Shown: positions 1 through 10,918, counted from the first letter of the stretch. The stretch: DNA of 34,649 bases from Paramacrobiotus richtersi (GCA_034698045.1 JAQGAU010000206.1:1-34649); one strand, 5' to 3'. Notes: a model not told the origin generated them from the sequence alone. Numbers and translations: made by a program.

Positions 1-1977
1 CGGAAAGTTCTTTGGTATACAATGGATAAGAAGGCATTGGGGGATATCTCCAGAGCGCCCCATCCACTAAACCCAGAACGCTCTGCCGGCCCTGATTAAC
101 ACATTTTTAAAATTATCTCTTCTGTAATTCGAAAGCTATATTAGGCTCGTTGCCCTACAGAGCAATATCAGCGATAATTGCAGGCTGTTTGTGTCCGTTA
201 AAGCACTGAAACTTACCGGTAAAGACTTCGTTGAGTGACTCTTCATTCCCTTCATAATCTGATCCTGGTTGCGCCACAGTAATGCGCAAAACTTTCAAAA
301 ATACGGCTATTAAACAGTACGTGGTCAGCTTCATTTTGAAAAACAGTCAATCCTTACAAGAACTTTTGAAAACCAATGGAGGGCTCGTTAAAAAGTTATT
401 TGCCGCAGAACTAGAAAATCGTAACCTTGCAAACCATCGATGAGCCGGCTATTAAATACCATGATATTTCGTAAGAATTTCCACAAATCCTGATTCTAAA
501 CTGCATTATGTAATATATTGTTATGCGGAGGCAGGGATCGGATGTTACAGCAAAATTAATAATGCTGATTATCGATAAGAGTGGCTATGCAATCATCATG
601 CGGTCATCGAACAATATACTTAAAGCGAAGCTACCGAGATCATGTGAGCCTAATCTGGACGACACATGAATCTGGAATAGCCTGTGCGGGTGCGCACTGG
701 AAGTCTGATTCGGACTTCGGCTCTGACCGCTTAAACTACATGTAATTTCATAACGGTTGCCGGATAATAATTACCAAATTTGGTTATCATGCAGATTTCA
801 TTGTTTATTCCGTTCGACGCCAGGGTCGACGTTTCCGTGTGAGTATCGGACACTTGCTTGCACTTTCTGATATGTGGTGGGAATGGGGTCATTCATTACC
901 GTAATCCTCGCGATAACAACCATAAAGTTTTACTGACTTACTGCGTAACGTCGTAAACTAAGCACAGAGCGGAACAACACACCATTAGACACATATCAAC
1001 GGGTGAGTATTAGCGTCTGATCAGTGACTACGTCCCTACCAAAGATCCACATTTCATTCTCTAATATCATAAGCTATCTCTGCGGTCGGGCATGCCGGGC
1101 ATGTGGCTAACGAGGAATAAGAACGTTTATTTCCGGAAGAAAGAAAGTAGTTATTGCGAGACGTAACGATAAATTTATTGGTGTACAGTACTTGCAGACA
1201 TTTTGTGGTGCGTTATAGACGGTTAGTTTGAACGCGCGCGACGCTTCCTAAAATACGAATAAACAATGCGGCAAATGGCCGCTAATTCGGCAACTTTCCG
1301 ATTTAAGCACACAGAAGCTTCAGTTCAAGCCAATCCGATACTCTAGACAGGAACCAGTTTTGCACGAGCTGGAGTTTGGCTACAGGTAATGTTACACACA
1401 GAGGTAGTAACTAATATATATGTCCTGATAATGCTGTCAACTGTAGTCTAGCAGAAATGAGTTGTTTTGCTAAATAAGGCGGGACGCTTCAAGCCAGTGT
1501 CCTACCGAGAAATGTATCAGCACGAAGTTTCATGTCCCCGCTCGGCATGATAGACCCGGAAGTGCAACTAATGCACTGTATTCTGTTTCTGTGACTATTA
1601 TGTACTTTAAAGTGTTTGGTACAGGAAGGCTGGAGTTCTTTTCCATGTCAGTCTACCATATTTTTCGAATTCGCATTCTGGTGCCTGTAACGTGTCAGTA
1701 TTTAATAGTGAGAGCTAAACAGAGAGAACTAAAGTCAAAAATAAATGACCTCGGTAATCGTTTAAATATCCTAACATAGCTCGAAATAGTTCGTTTCCTG
1801 AGTGTACGTCACATTTGTCCAGTGATGCAGTTCGCACGACGTACCAGATAATAACAGTCGACCAGCGAATTACCATCCGTTGGAAATGAAAATATCGAGC
1901 TGAAGAATTGTATCGGCCTCATCCCAAAGTGATTGAATTTGGCTCACTGAAGCAGCGGTTCACGGATAGCGTGCGTA
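1..1977. other. Intergenic, no gene recognised
   Basis: No reading frame in this stretch resembles a known family. The longest frame (about 1591-1779, plus) is 62 codons, lacks a recognisable domain and is best read as chance. No tRNA, rRNA or tandem repeat was seen. The last part must contain the 5' leader and promoter of the GPCR that starts at 1978, but I could not single out a TATA box or initiator with confidence. Confidence 0.5.
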
Positions 1978-3000
1978 ATGGCAGAAAACAACACCATTAC
2001 CGCCAATACGTCCTTCTTTTTTATCAACCAAACTAACCTTACTGTTTCATCGCGCAATGACGACTGGTTGGTAGGTTTTGTAGCTTTCACGAGTGCTCTG
2101 GGATTTCTGTTTAATCTTGTTCCAGCAATCGCGCTAACTCTGACTTCGGAGATTCGTACACCGTTTTCCGTGTGTCTGATTGCTTTGACATCAGTCAATG
2201 CTTTATACTGTTTTTGGGCTTTCTTGCGATCCTACGAGTTTTGGAAGTCGAATCTGTTGACATGCGCCATACAAGCTTATTCGGTCTGGACGATATCCAG
2301 TATTGCAACGAATCTCCATGCTCTGCTGACGGTTAACAGAATCTGGGCAATGTTCTTTCCCGTGTCCTACCGGCAAAATTACACCACCCGAACCTCTGTT
2401 TTACTAATGATAGCGATTACGGTTTATGTCCATGTGGTCTCCATTCCTGGCATTGTACTCAAAAGTGTGCAATGCGACGCTGATGACCCGTCCTGGGCTT
2501 TATGGGAAAAGATAGCTATGATCGTTCTTTTCGATCTACAAGTATTGTTCATTGCTTTATCGCTGCCGTTTATGTTCATCAAATTCTTTATAATGAAATC
2601 GACTCGCACACGTCATACCAAGGGAACCGCGGTGCTGTTTGCTCTGGCACTCTCGGTTACTGTTTGCTGGGTGCCATATAATCTATTTGATACCATATTC
2701 CACTTTGCGGACATCGAGGAAGACGGAAGTATGCAGATCGTGGAGAGTGTTATTGTGGCACTGTACGTAATGCAAGTTGTACTGGATCCTTTGATTATGA
2801 TAGCAACTATGACGGATTTACGAATGGCGATCAAAAAGATAATCGTCAGGCAGCTGACGAAAATAACACCGTTGGGTACCCGGCCTACCCGTTCATTACA
2901 ATCAAACAGCGAAGAAGCACAAGGAGCGACGAAAGTGCACGTGTGTAGCCGGCAGAAAGGTTTATCGGTTTACGGTTTACGCCGTAAACCTTTTCCATAA
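1978..3000 (+). CDS. Rhodopsin-like (class A) G-protein-coupled receptor, single exon
   Basis: The 340-residue protein has a class A GPCR plan and should act as a plasma-membrane receptor; the ligand cannot be read from sequence. The N-terminus has four N-glycosylation sequons (Asn5, Asn10, Asn17, Asn20). Seven hydrophobic segments follow at roughly 31-56, 62-86, 97-120, 138-161, 178-204, 217-238 and 252-276. Cys96 and Cys166 fit the conserved TM3-ECL2 disulfide. The DRY position reads Asn-Arg-Ile-Trp (120-123), TM6 has CWVPYN (230-235), and TM7 has LDPLI (269-273) in place of NPxxY. A basic amphipathic helix-8-like stretch follows (about 282-295). The frame is intact, with ATG at 1978 and TAA at 2998. 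Residues about 321-340 are encoded inside a repeat that also occurs inverted near 8165-8188, so the cytoplasmic tail may be a recent replacement. The same NR[IL]W and LDP[LI] signatures occur in the two minus-strand GPCR copies of this window. Confidence 0.9.
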   Translation: MAENNTITANTSFFFINQTNLTVSSRNDDWLVGFVAFTSALGFLFNLVPAIALTLTSEIRTPFSVCLIALTSVNALYCFWAFLRSYEFWKSNLLTCAIQAYSVWTISSIATNLHALLTVNRIWAMFFPVSYRQNYTTRTSVLLMIAITVYVHVVSIPGIVLKSVQCDADDPSWALWEKIAMIVLFDLQVLFIALSLPFMFIKFFIMKSTRTRHTKGTAVLFALALSVTVCWVPYNLFDTIFHFADIEEDGSMQIVESVIVALYVMQVVLDPLIMIATMTDLRMAIKKIIVRQLTKITPLGTRPTRSLQSNSEEAQGATKVHVCSRQKGLSVYGLRRKPFP

Positions 3001-3330
3001 ACCCCTGAAAAGGTTTACGACATAGTTAAGGTATAGGATCGGCAAGCAGGTTTACGCATGAACCTTTCTGCCTGGCAAATTGGTTTATGTACTTCTAAAT
3101 AATACTGCCGGTCAAAAAGGTTCATAAAATTACAATTTTCGAGCGATATCATTTCCTGCCTTTATCATGGAGATCGTTGGCACTGGGCGTGATGCAGGTG
3201 CACTCATCAAAAGAAATTGGTAAAAAACGCTTTCTGTTATCAATGCCGTAAGTCGCTCAGTGTATTTCTTGTTCCACCGTTTTAGTTTGAACATTGAGCG
3301 TGTTTAATTCAGCAATCAGGCATCATTGTC

Positions 3331-3566
3331 ATGCAGGATCGCATAATTACCAGTGTAATTGCCACGACAGGCAACTTAGTGCTAGCACTGCTCGTTATTT
3401 TAATGTTGGAAAATGGACACTCGATCTGGATGGACAGAGTGCTGTAATATGCCGCCTAATATACTGTACCATAATAATGCAGTTTATTGTGCTTCATACA
3501 GCATCTCCGCATGACAGAATGATAAGCCCGGCATTCAGCACGAGCGTATCAAGTTATAGTCATTGA
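3331..3566 (+). pseudogene. Decayed coding-like fragment, possibly GPCR TM1
   Basis: One frame (about 3334-3447) encodes a hydrophobic stretch with GNLVLALLVILM, which resembles the TM1 Gly-Asn motif of class A GPCRs, and then stops. The inverted partner near 7600-7670 encodes a recognisably related stretch (ANSVLILLV) that also stops soon after. A second frame here (to 3566) and the partner's frame end in related peptides around HTASPHDR and HAASLRDR. That both arms retain some peptide similarity hints at a once-coding ancestor. The GPCR assignment rests on one motif and is weak. Confidence 0.3.
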
Positions 3567-3633
3567 TATCATGAAGAGCTTCCCGTGGCCAAAATCCTCA
3601 TAAATCTTCTTGCCTCTCGATTAGTGTGTGATC

Positions 3634-3738
3634 ATAAACCATTTTGCCCGGCAAACTGGTTTATGGGCATAAACCTTTTTGACCGGCAAAATGGTTTACG
3701 GACATAATCTCTCTTGCTCGGAAGATATGCAAACCCAT
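3634..3738. repeat. 35-bp palindromic tandem array, left
   Basis: Units start at 3634, 3669 and, more decayed, 3704. Each is an imperfect palindrome of the form ATAAACC-(6-7 nt)-GCCCGGC-(6 nt)-GGTTTAT followed by a short spacer, giving a 35-bp period. The same unit is found as three copies at 7261-7361 and as scattered half-units in 2947-3090 and 8037-8188. Confidence 0.85.
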
Positions 3739-4860
3739 CGGTTTAACCGGAAATCCAGGTTAAAGTGAAACAATGGATCTTCAATTCCCGTTCATCTGTT
3801 TTTTGGCGCAGTAGCGGGAGTGTTATGCAAGTCGATAAAAAGTTCAAACAGAAATGTCAACCTTAAAATTCTCGTTTTTAAATAATTTGGTTGAAAGATC
3901 TGCAAAAAACGCATCTGACGCCAAACTGTACAACGATTCTAACACAGCTTGACGTCGGAGTCGCAGGATATGTTTATGAAATTTTAAAACTGTCGGACGC
4001 TTTACTTTTTCAACAATGCGCTTATGCCATCCGACGACTTTGCCGACTTGATGGACGGTTTCAGCCGCCTGTTCGCACACGCCGCCCTGAACGAGGTGCA
4101 GCTACCGCGATATATTTATTGTGACCTTTGCCTGGATTACGACGCCCATTTACACTGTCATCCCTCGGATCAAAGGGGTGGCTGCGCTCAGGAATCTGGC
4201 TTCGTGCCATGTCTGTGGTGTGGACTTCAGTCCGTTTTTGTCCGTGCTGTTGGTACATTGCAGTGCCGGAATGATTCTACTAATCCTGAAGAGAAAATTC
4301 TTGATAGCGAGGTACAAGTTTTGCGCGAATCGATTTTAGAAAAAAAGCCAACGGATGATAACACGTGCACAGCGTGGAAGTATGTAGCGTCAGCGCCGGT
4401 GCACCAAATTTTTTGCTTCACGACACCTGTTCACCACGCATGCTGCACGGATCCAGGTCTGCTGGTGGCGACGCTCCTTCCCTAAGGGCACGTCAGCTTT
4501 CTTTTCTACGGCAGATGCAATGGGCAGTGATGACTGTTGGAACTAACAGCATACCGGTTAGTATGTATTGGACCTACATATTTAGTATTTACTAAGGTTT
4601 CAAATTTTTATTCATTTTTTCACGGGCCGTACTTTTACTAAATGCCAATATTGTCTAAAAGTTACATTCCCGCTTTCACAAGCAAATGCAATCACGACGC
4701 AAAATAGTCTTCACATAAAGCAGATCGCTTTGTAGCGCTACGAGCGATGCACATTTGATTCAACTTGACTTATCTAATTGTTCGAAAGGTCAGCCATAAA
4801 ATTCTCGGATGACTCGTTTTGTTCGCACCGCTTACGCAGAACTAGCTGAATACTAGGAAA
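3739..4860. other. Coding-like but unassigned stretch inside the inverted-repeat pair
   Basis: Three plus-strand frames in succession look compositionally coding. One runs from about 3891 to 4124 and contains YEILKLSDALLF. One runs from 4024 to 4485 and contains NEVQLPRYIYCDLC. One runs from 4121 to 4339 and contains a Trp...Pro TM4-like segment, then a hydrophobic TM5-like segment ending in KRKF. Shifting between frames could mean a decayed gene. The last part is suggestive of a GPCR TM4-TM5 region, while the first part could equally be a BTB-like helix. I could not assign a family and no intact gene is present. Confidence 0.25.
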
Positions 4861-5580
4861 GTGCACTCGCTCGTTGCGGGCACTGGAAGACCGAAGCGAA
4901 GGAAGGAAGCTGCCTGAAAACAATTCCTGACAAGGCAAACAGGAGCGGGTCTTGCCATTTAAAAACAAAGGGTTTCCAAGGGCAACATTGTCTGATCCAA
5001 GTACTACTGCCAGCCGTTGACAGTTTCTACCTTGGCCTACCCTAATTTCTGTGTACCTCAGATCTTCAATCAGCGGCTTATTTCCTTGAAACTCTTTCGG
5101 TCAATCTACACAGGCACACAGAAACGCAATTTTGCTGAGATTATAGGGCGTGGTCTTGTGAGCACAAAAGGTTAGGTAATGCGCAACAGTGGCAACCGAC
5201 ACACTGACAGCACGGAATCCAGTTTCGCTGAGTATATAGAAGGCGAATTGCAATAATAGAGAGCGCAAAAATAGAGAGCGACCGTTTTAAACAGTTTTAA
5301 AACAAATAAGCTGTTGGCTAAAGATCTGTGGTACATGTGTTTCGTTCTCGCTAAACAAACTATGCCGCGCGAACCAGGTAGGACCAGGAAATTAGGGTAG
5401 GACCAGGTAGAAATTGTCAACGGCTAACAATAGTAATTGAATCGGACAATGTAGCCCTTGGGGAACCCTCTGTCTGTAAATGACAAAGACGCGATCCTGT
5501 TTGCCTTGCCATGAATTGTTTTCAGGCAGCTGCTTTCCTTCGTTTCGGTCTTCCGGTGCCCGCAACGAGCAGAGGGTACC
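4861..5580. repeat. Foldback element with ~250-300 bp imperfect inverted arms
   Basis: About 4861-5110 matches the reverse complement of about 5283-5580. Shared words include CCTGTTTGCCTTG, GAATTGTTTTCAGGCAGC, CTTCGGTCTTCC, GTGCCCGCAACGAGC, AGCCGTTGACA and CTACCCTAATTTC. The right arm has an extra partial duplication of the GGTCCTACC segment around 5379-5410. The central spacer is about 170 bp. No transposase is visible, so if mobile it would be non-autonomous. Confidence 0.75.
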
Positions 5581-5696
5581 CTGGAAGGAATTGTTTACGT
5601 GGGCTATATAGTAAGTTTAACGGCATTTTATTAATGTCATTAGTCTGTGCAATAATAATTTTTAATGTTTTGCTACATTTAAATAAAACAATATTG

Positions 5697-5799
5697 CTAA
5701 TAATAAATAAATGAATAAATAAATAAATATTGTTAATAATAATATTAATAATAAAAAAAAAATAATGACCGACCGACCGACAGAATGACAGACAGACAT
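5697..5799. repeat. Simple repeats: AATA-type then GACC/GACA-type
   Basis: AATA/AATAA-rich microsatellite (5697-5764) runs directly into three GACC tetramers (5766-5780) and then GACA-type tetramers (to about 5797). It lies next to the dispersed CTTCGCTTCG motif at 5821-5846. Confidence 0.85.
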
Positions 5800-5820
5800 T
5801 AAAATCCATTTGAGTTGAGT

Positions 5821-5846
5821 ATAGAGGACCTTCGCTTCGCTTCGGT
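5821..5846 (+). repeat. Copy 1 of dispersed CCTTCGCTTCGCTTCGG motif
   Basis: The core AGAGGACCTTCGCTTCG recurs, in reverse complement, at about 10919-10948 and, with one change, at 11081-11104. The word TGARTATAGAGGA next to it is shared between copy 1 and the copy near 10930. It may mark the end of a short dispersed element. Confidence 0.6.
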
Positions 5847-7254
5847 GATGATTGGTCACTTTGTACGGCTCTGCAAAAATGTACTGGTGTACTTGGTGTG
5901 TTTTGATCGTTATTCCCTAATGCAAGACTTAGCGGCCAATGTTGTTAGGGACCGTAATTATTATGCCTGTTGTCGGAAGATAATGCACGACTACTGCTTC
6001 GTTATGGGTTTTTCCTCATTTTTAATTCAGAAGTTATTTTAGTGTTTTTACGTTAGTCTATATTTGCCGAATAAGGTTTGGTATCTGATTTTACAGATCA
6101 AATATTCTGTGCTATCCAATATTTAGCACGCTATGTTTAACTCACTAGGTTTGTGGGCTTTCGTTGACATACAGTTTCGCTATCCTGTGTAAGTACTTTA
6201 CTCTACGATCTCCTTGTTTCCGAAATATCGTTCTTACATCTTAGTTATTCCGAAAGAGTCACGCACTACCGATGTACAACAATTGAGGACGATAAAGAAT
6301 GTGTGAAGTTTTATAAGTCAATGCTATAATATGCACCGTGAAACTCGCGTAGCTCGGTCTTACAGTTTATATCTTGATTTCAGTGCTACTGAAGGAAGTT
6401 GTTTTCTTAGAGAAAAATATGGAAATTATCGTTGGATAGTTGCAAAGGTCAAAAATGTTGTTTTTGTTTCCGGCCCTGAGAGGTTCCCGAAGAAATATTC
6501 ACTCATGCAGGGACATCGTTTTGTCGTATGGGTTATCGGAAAATAAATACTGGATCATGTTGAGCGCTTTTGCTGTTGAGATGCTTTCGTTGTCGGTAAA
6601 TTTTCGAGTATCACGATCAATTCCATAACATTTTTAACGAAATACATTCGTATCCAGCTCACAGATCCGTCGCCAGCCCATAGGTGATTCCTTTTGGCTT
6701 AACCCTCCAGTCTGGATCACGTTCAGTTTGTGGACTTTGCGCACGCGCTACCGCAGAACCATGGATCGCCGAAACGTCCACAAACTTGAGCGTGAATGAT
6801 ACACGATGCTACTATGGGTGAAGCCCAAGCCGCTTTCCTGCCGTCCACTAAGAAAACCAGATCACCAACTTTGCAACTTGGACGCTGCAGGCGAACGCTT
6901 TTAGTATTTATCATCAAGAATTAATAGTCCCAGTCAGGGTGGAAGTATGCTCATTGATATTCAATGGGCTCATGTCCGATCCATCCCGCAGCTATAAGCA
7001 TGCAAGAACATGTCTTTGAGTATGCTATTCTGAAACTTTGCCGCAAACAGTTTGCTGGATTCAGAGATTCGGGCATGGTGCCTCGAGACGCTGTTCCATG
7101 GCAGCATGGCGAACCCAAAGGTCACCACCACAAAGAATTTTAGACCGAATATAAACAAATCGGCAATCTAGGGCGAGTAACCCGCTAAAAACTAATTTGA
7201 CGTACAGGAATGACAAGTGCTATAAATAGATCTTCCGGGAAGGATGGCTTATAA
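5847..7254. other. Interior of the inverted-repeat pair, no assigned gene
   Basis: Several short frames occur on both strands and none shows a complete domain. The most suggestive are two minus-strand frames: 6970-7158 (62 codons with a hydrophobic FFVVVTFGF stretch) and 6723-6917 (contains KVGDLVFLVDG followed by Trp, treated separately). I see no intact gene. Confidence 0.35.
6723..6917 (-). pseudogene. Possible BEL/Pao-type integrase C-terminal remnant
   Basis: This 64-codon frame contains KVGDLVFLVDGRKAAW. That loosely matches the VGDLVL..(D)...W pattern in the C-terminal domain of BEL/Pao retrotransposon polyproteins. The DG-x-VR motif expected a little downstream is not seen, and no protease, RT, RNase H or LTR was found nearby. 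The match may be chance. Confidence 0.15.
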
Positions 7255-8188
7255 GTGAACATAAACCAATTTGCCGGGCAAAAAGGTTTATGCACATAAA
7301 CCAATTTGCCGGGCAAAAAGGTTTATGCACATAAACCAAGTTGTCGGGCAAAAAGGGTTATCTCTACACACAAATTTTACCGAGAGAATGATTTACGAGT
7401 TATCTCACCGAGAGGAGCGCTTTATCATGTAAATTGATCCGCTCGTGCATCAGTACGACTGAATGGCGCGGTTGTCTGCCTGTCACGCAGGGATGCTGCA
7501 TGACTCACAACATACGGCATTGCGCTATGCGGCATAATTTTATAACTATACCGTATGTTATATCGTATCGTGTGAGAATTAAATGTATCTATTAGTGATA
7601 TTACTGTACAGAGCTGACTATCCAGATACCAGAGTCCAGTGTCCGATAACATAACCGCAGGAAACAAGCAGTATTAGCACTGAGTTTGCTGAAGTGCAAA
7701 TAAAACTGGCTTTTGTCAGATTTTTTACAGAAAAATGGAGCCAATTAAATACATAATTTCCGAATTAGTACACGCTGGGGCTGTTGTCAAAATACGTAAG
7801 CTGAACATGACCACGCTGAATTTTCGGTGGAACAGGAAACTGATTGAGCGGCTGCAGATTCTGTAAAGAAAGCGTTTTTACCCATTTCTTTTCACAACGT
7901 TAACTATGTTACAGTGCATATCACCGAGTGCAAAGACATCCACATGCTGGATAAAGAAAAGGACATCGCTCCAGAATTGTAATACGTCACATTATACGTG
8001 TATAAACATATTTGCACTGCAATATTGCGTAGATAAACTAATCTGCCGGGCAGAAAGGTTTATGCGTAAACCTTTCTGCCGGCCCCATACATAAACCATA
8101 CGGTAAACCTTTTTAGGGGTTTATGAAAAAAATTTACGGGGTAAACCGTAAACCGATAAACCTTTCTGCCGGCTACACACGTGCTCTG
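7255..8188 (-). repeat. Right arm of the large diverged inverted repeat
   Basis: Reverse-complement partner of about 2937-3740 (see that entry for shared blocks). The best preserved part is 8037-8188, which pairs with the DNA encoding the tail of the upstream GPCR and its 3' flank. The minus-strand frame at 8060-8275 runs through it and contains two CVAGRK/GAGRKV-like words. It reads through the repeat and is not treated as a gene. Confidence 0.7.
7261..7361. repeat. 35-bp palindromic tandem array, right (three units)
   Basis: Units begin at 7261, 7296 and 7331. The first two are identical over 35 bp (ATAAACCAATTTGCCGGG, CAAAAAGGTTTATGCAC) and the third differs at a few positions. Each unit is an imperfect palindrome able to form a hairpin. 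Near-identity of two units suggests recent amplification or homogenisation, in contrast to the strongly diverged arm around them. Confidence 0.9.
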
Positions 8189-9520
8189 CACCTGAAGTTG
8201 AAGTGCTGCCGGACGGGTTAAATTCTTCGCTCTGACTGTAGAAACCAAATGGAAAGATCCCTCATTGCACTTCATATAGGCCTGGGGGAACCCTAATTAA
8301 TAAAATACAGGCATTAATTGTTTTGTCAGGCAAACCGAAAAATTAATTCAGAGCCACGTATTTTTTGCGAAACTGACTTTCGAGAGATACACCGAATGGC
8401 GCAGACGTACAGTACTGATTTTGGTTAAATTGTACACGCTCTCGGAGCAGCTTACTAGAGTATTTATGCCATTGTCCATTACATATCGGAATGTTCAATC
8501 AAGTTTCGGTTTCAAGCAACCAGAATGACATGGAAAGTCGATCTGGCGTTTGAATGGAGAGAGTGCGCTATTCTGCAAGATAGCAAAATTGTATCTGTAA
8601 TCTCATGAACCCAGTAACAAATACATTTCAACATTTTTATTTTCGCGGGAGTAATACATAAGTAGATTGATTCCCTGGACGCGATCTTGTGTTATCACGA
8701 TGGATAAGGAAAGATCTCAGCGGGTCCGCGATCCTCAGCAGTATAATGCAATGTGTTAGAGTCAAGATCTGTTAGATTTACTGTTTTTGCCAGTTGTGCT
8801 CGCGCTACAAGGCCACGGCGTGAGTAATGTTGATGAAATCTCGTTATGAGCAGGGGACTTGCTATTATTAATATCGTTAAAAAGTTATGGAAGCGACGTA
8901 AACTGCAACAAACTAAACAATGCCATCGTAGGGTGAAAAGACGAAGCTGTGAAGCCCGACTGTTTTCCAATAGGGCACTGTTAAAGGAAACGTTTAAAAA
9001 GTAAAGTTTTACCGGTAGACTGGGAATCCGAGTTTAAAATTCTGAAATTTCATTTCGCCTAAACAAAGTTACTTTCGGATAGGTTACGAGATTAAAAATG
9101 CAGATGAGCGAGGTTGCGGGTTAGCGAAGCCAGCTGTTTTGACTGCAGTGTTCTGAAATAAAAAAGAACAAGTTGGTTCCTTTCATTTTAAGAGCGTGGG
9201 TGGGGTTCTGGAACTGTTTGGAGCAATCGTCTGTTATGAAGGGATGGCATACAGATGCAAGAACCTGACCTCGACGAATTTAAAAACCGAAGTTAAGGAG
9301 GTTCGTACGTGAGTACTGATGCTTTATAACTTGTTGTGTTTTTGCCAGAGGTTCAGTATGTTTACTTCTTTCGGGTACACTTGGCAAGAACCAGTACAGC
9401 TGCAGCAGTACTAGTATCTTACTGAATTACGTATTGATATTGTACGAGTTACGAGTACTACTTTTCGGACCACTTTTTAACGTTCTTGGCCATAGCATAT
9501 GCCTATCCTGTATAATTACT
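8189..9520. other. Intergenic, nothing recognised
   Basis: Only short frames are present, the longest about 91 codons (8695-8970, minus), with no recognisable domain. No repeats of note and no RNA gene were recognised. Confidence 0.5.
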
Positions 9521-9529
9521 AGGTGTCAC

Positions 9530-9790
9530 TTGGTAAAACTATCGATGTGCCACCCCCTACATCTGCACGAATGCATCAATGCGCCCAATATATGTCTACC
9601 TATGCGTACCCCCTTGTCGGCGCTGTTGTCTGTGTGGCCCTGTGTGTACCCCCTTGTCGGCACTGTCGTAGCCGTCGGCTATATGGGCCTATGTGTACCC
9701 CCTTGTCGCCACTGTCGTGGCCGTCGGCTATGTGGGCCTATGTGTACCCCCCTGTCGGCACTGTCGTGGCCGTCGGCCATATGAGCTATC
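9530..9790 (+). repeat. 49-bp minisatellite with flank, copy 1
   Basis: Units carrying GTGTACCCCCTTGTCGGC followed by CTGTCGTGGCCGTCGGCTAT start at 9606 (partial), 9646, 9695 and 9744. Spacings are 40, 49 and 49 bp. The left flank (ATCGATGTGCCACCCC, about 9541-9556) also recurs inverted near 13647-13665, so the minisatellite and flank form a larger repeat. Two overlapping frames through it (9434-9784 and 9523-9819) are translations of the repeat and are not called as genes. Confidence 0.85.
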
Positions 9791-10918
9791 TGGCACCACG
9801 TTACATGTTATTTACGTGACAACATATTCGTACGCACCGTAGGCAGAGTGTAATAAAGTCAAGTCAATCTAAATTCGATGTACATAAACGTTATACTCAC
9901 GCTATAACCTTACTTACTAAGTTAAGTGTTGCGCTGTACTTACAGGCTACAGCTGTACGACAACAGAACAGCAATAACACGGCGAACACGCGAGTCCCTC
10001 GGACGAATCACTCTTAGTCTTAAATTCGAGAAAAATGGTCTTTTGTAGGTAAGATCTGCTTCAGGTCTTGGTTAATGAGTGTAACAACTGTCAGCATTCT
10101 TCGCTAACAAAAATCTGTTACATACTAAATCTCTGTAATCAAATCCGCGGAATAAATAATTTTGGATCAAAATTATGTACTAAAATTGCATTATTAAACA
10201 ATCTCGTTTTTCGGATTTAACGTGTGGTCTAACAAATGTTTCACATTCTGTTCAGATAAGTCTAAGAGTAGTCGAAAAAAACTGGTAGCGCTGTGCGCTT
10301 TAGACGCTTTCAAAAGATGCTATCTATATCTGCGCCCTTTTTGTACGGAAACGTTCTGTTTAACGCGGAGCCGACGCACAATTTTCGAGCAAAATTAGAA
10401 ACACAAACAAAGCGATCCAACAAAGTTATGGTTACAAAAATTGTGTAGTTACAAAATTTAATTAATTAATATGCTTGTTAGACATCTAAATTTATGGATT
10501 TATTTGGGCAGATAATAATACTCTTGACTTGAAGTCGGTTTCGGATAGAGGTACTAAATATTGTTATTTCGTTTTTAACCGAAATAACTGGTGAAGTGTG
10601 TACTTGTAAAAACCAGCAATGCAGAATAGTTGTTTGACTTGTTTTTAAATAAATATCTATTAATAAAATAATCTTCATACAGTTTAATATTTATTAAAAA
10701 ACGAGCGTCAGATAATTAGCACAAAGTAACATTAAAATGCACAGTTATTAGTTTTCAAATTTAAAAATTAATTTTACCATAATACTTCAAAATTAACAAG
10801 ACGAGACCACTACAGTTATGTACTCCTGTATCTGGCAATGAAATACTACATATAGTTGCGGGATTCGGGGATTGTAATGAAATGTTTATTACACTCATAA
10901 AAACAGGATGATCGGCCG

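Larger units (their letters stand above)
2937..3740 (+). repeat. Left arm of a large diverged inverted repeat
   Basis: This arm matches, in reverse complement, about 7255-8188. Shared blocks in the same order are: the outer end with GTGTAGCCGGCAGAAAGG and the following AT/GGTTTA-rich stretch (2937-3090 with 8037-8188); a block near 3125-3210; AAAAGAAAT-GGTAAAAA-CGCTTTCT (about 3210-3236 with 7863-7893); a TTGTTCCACCG block; a coding-like block (3331-3450); a block with CATACAGCATC (about 3499); and the 35-bp palindrome array. Similarity is patchy but collinear. The outer end lies inside the last codons of the upstream GPCR. It could be one arm of a composite or foldback mobile element, or one half of an old inverted duplication. 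No convincing target-site duplication was seen at the outer ends. Confidence 0.7.

Noticed and set aside
7261-7361. 35-bp repeats as a CRISPR array
   Set aside because: Units are contiguous without unique spacers, and the locus is clearly eukaryotic.
9434-9819. Two overlapping plus-strand frames of 116 and 98 codons
   Set aside because: They read through the 49-bp minisatellite; since 49 is not a multiple of 3 each unit is in a different frame, and the open frames reflect low stop content of the repeat.
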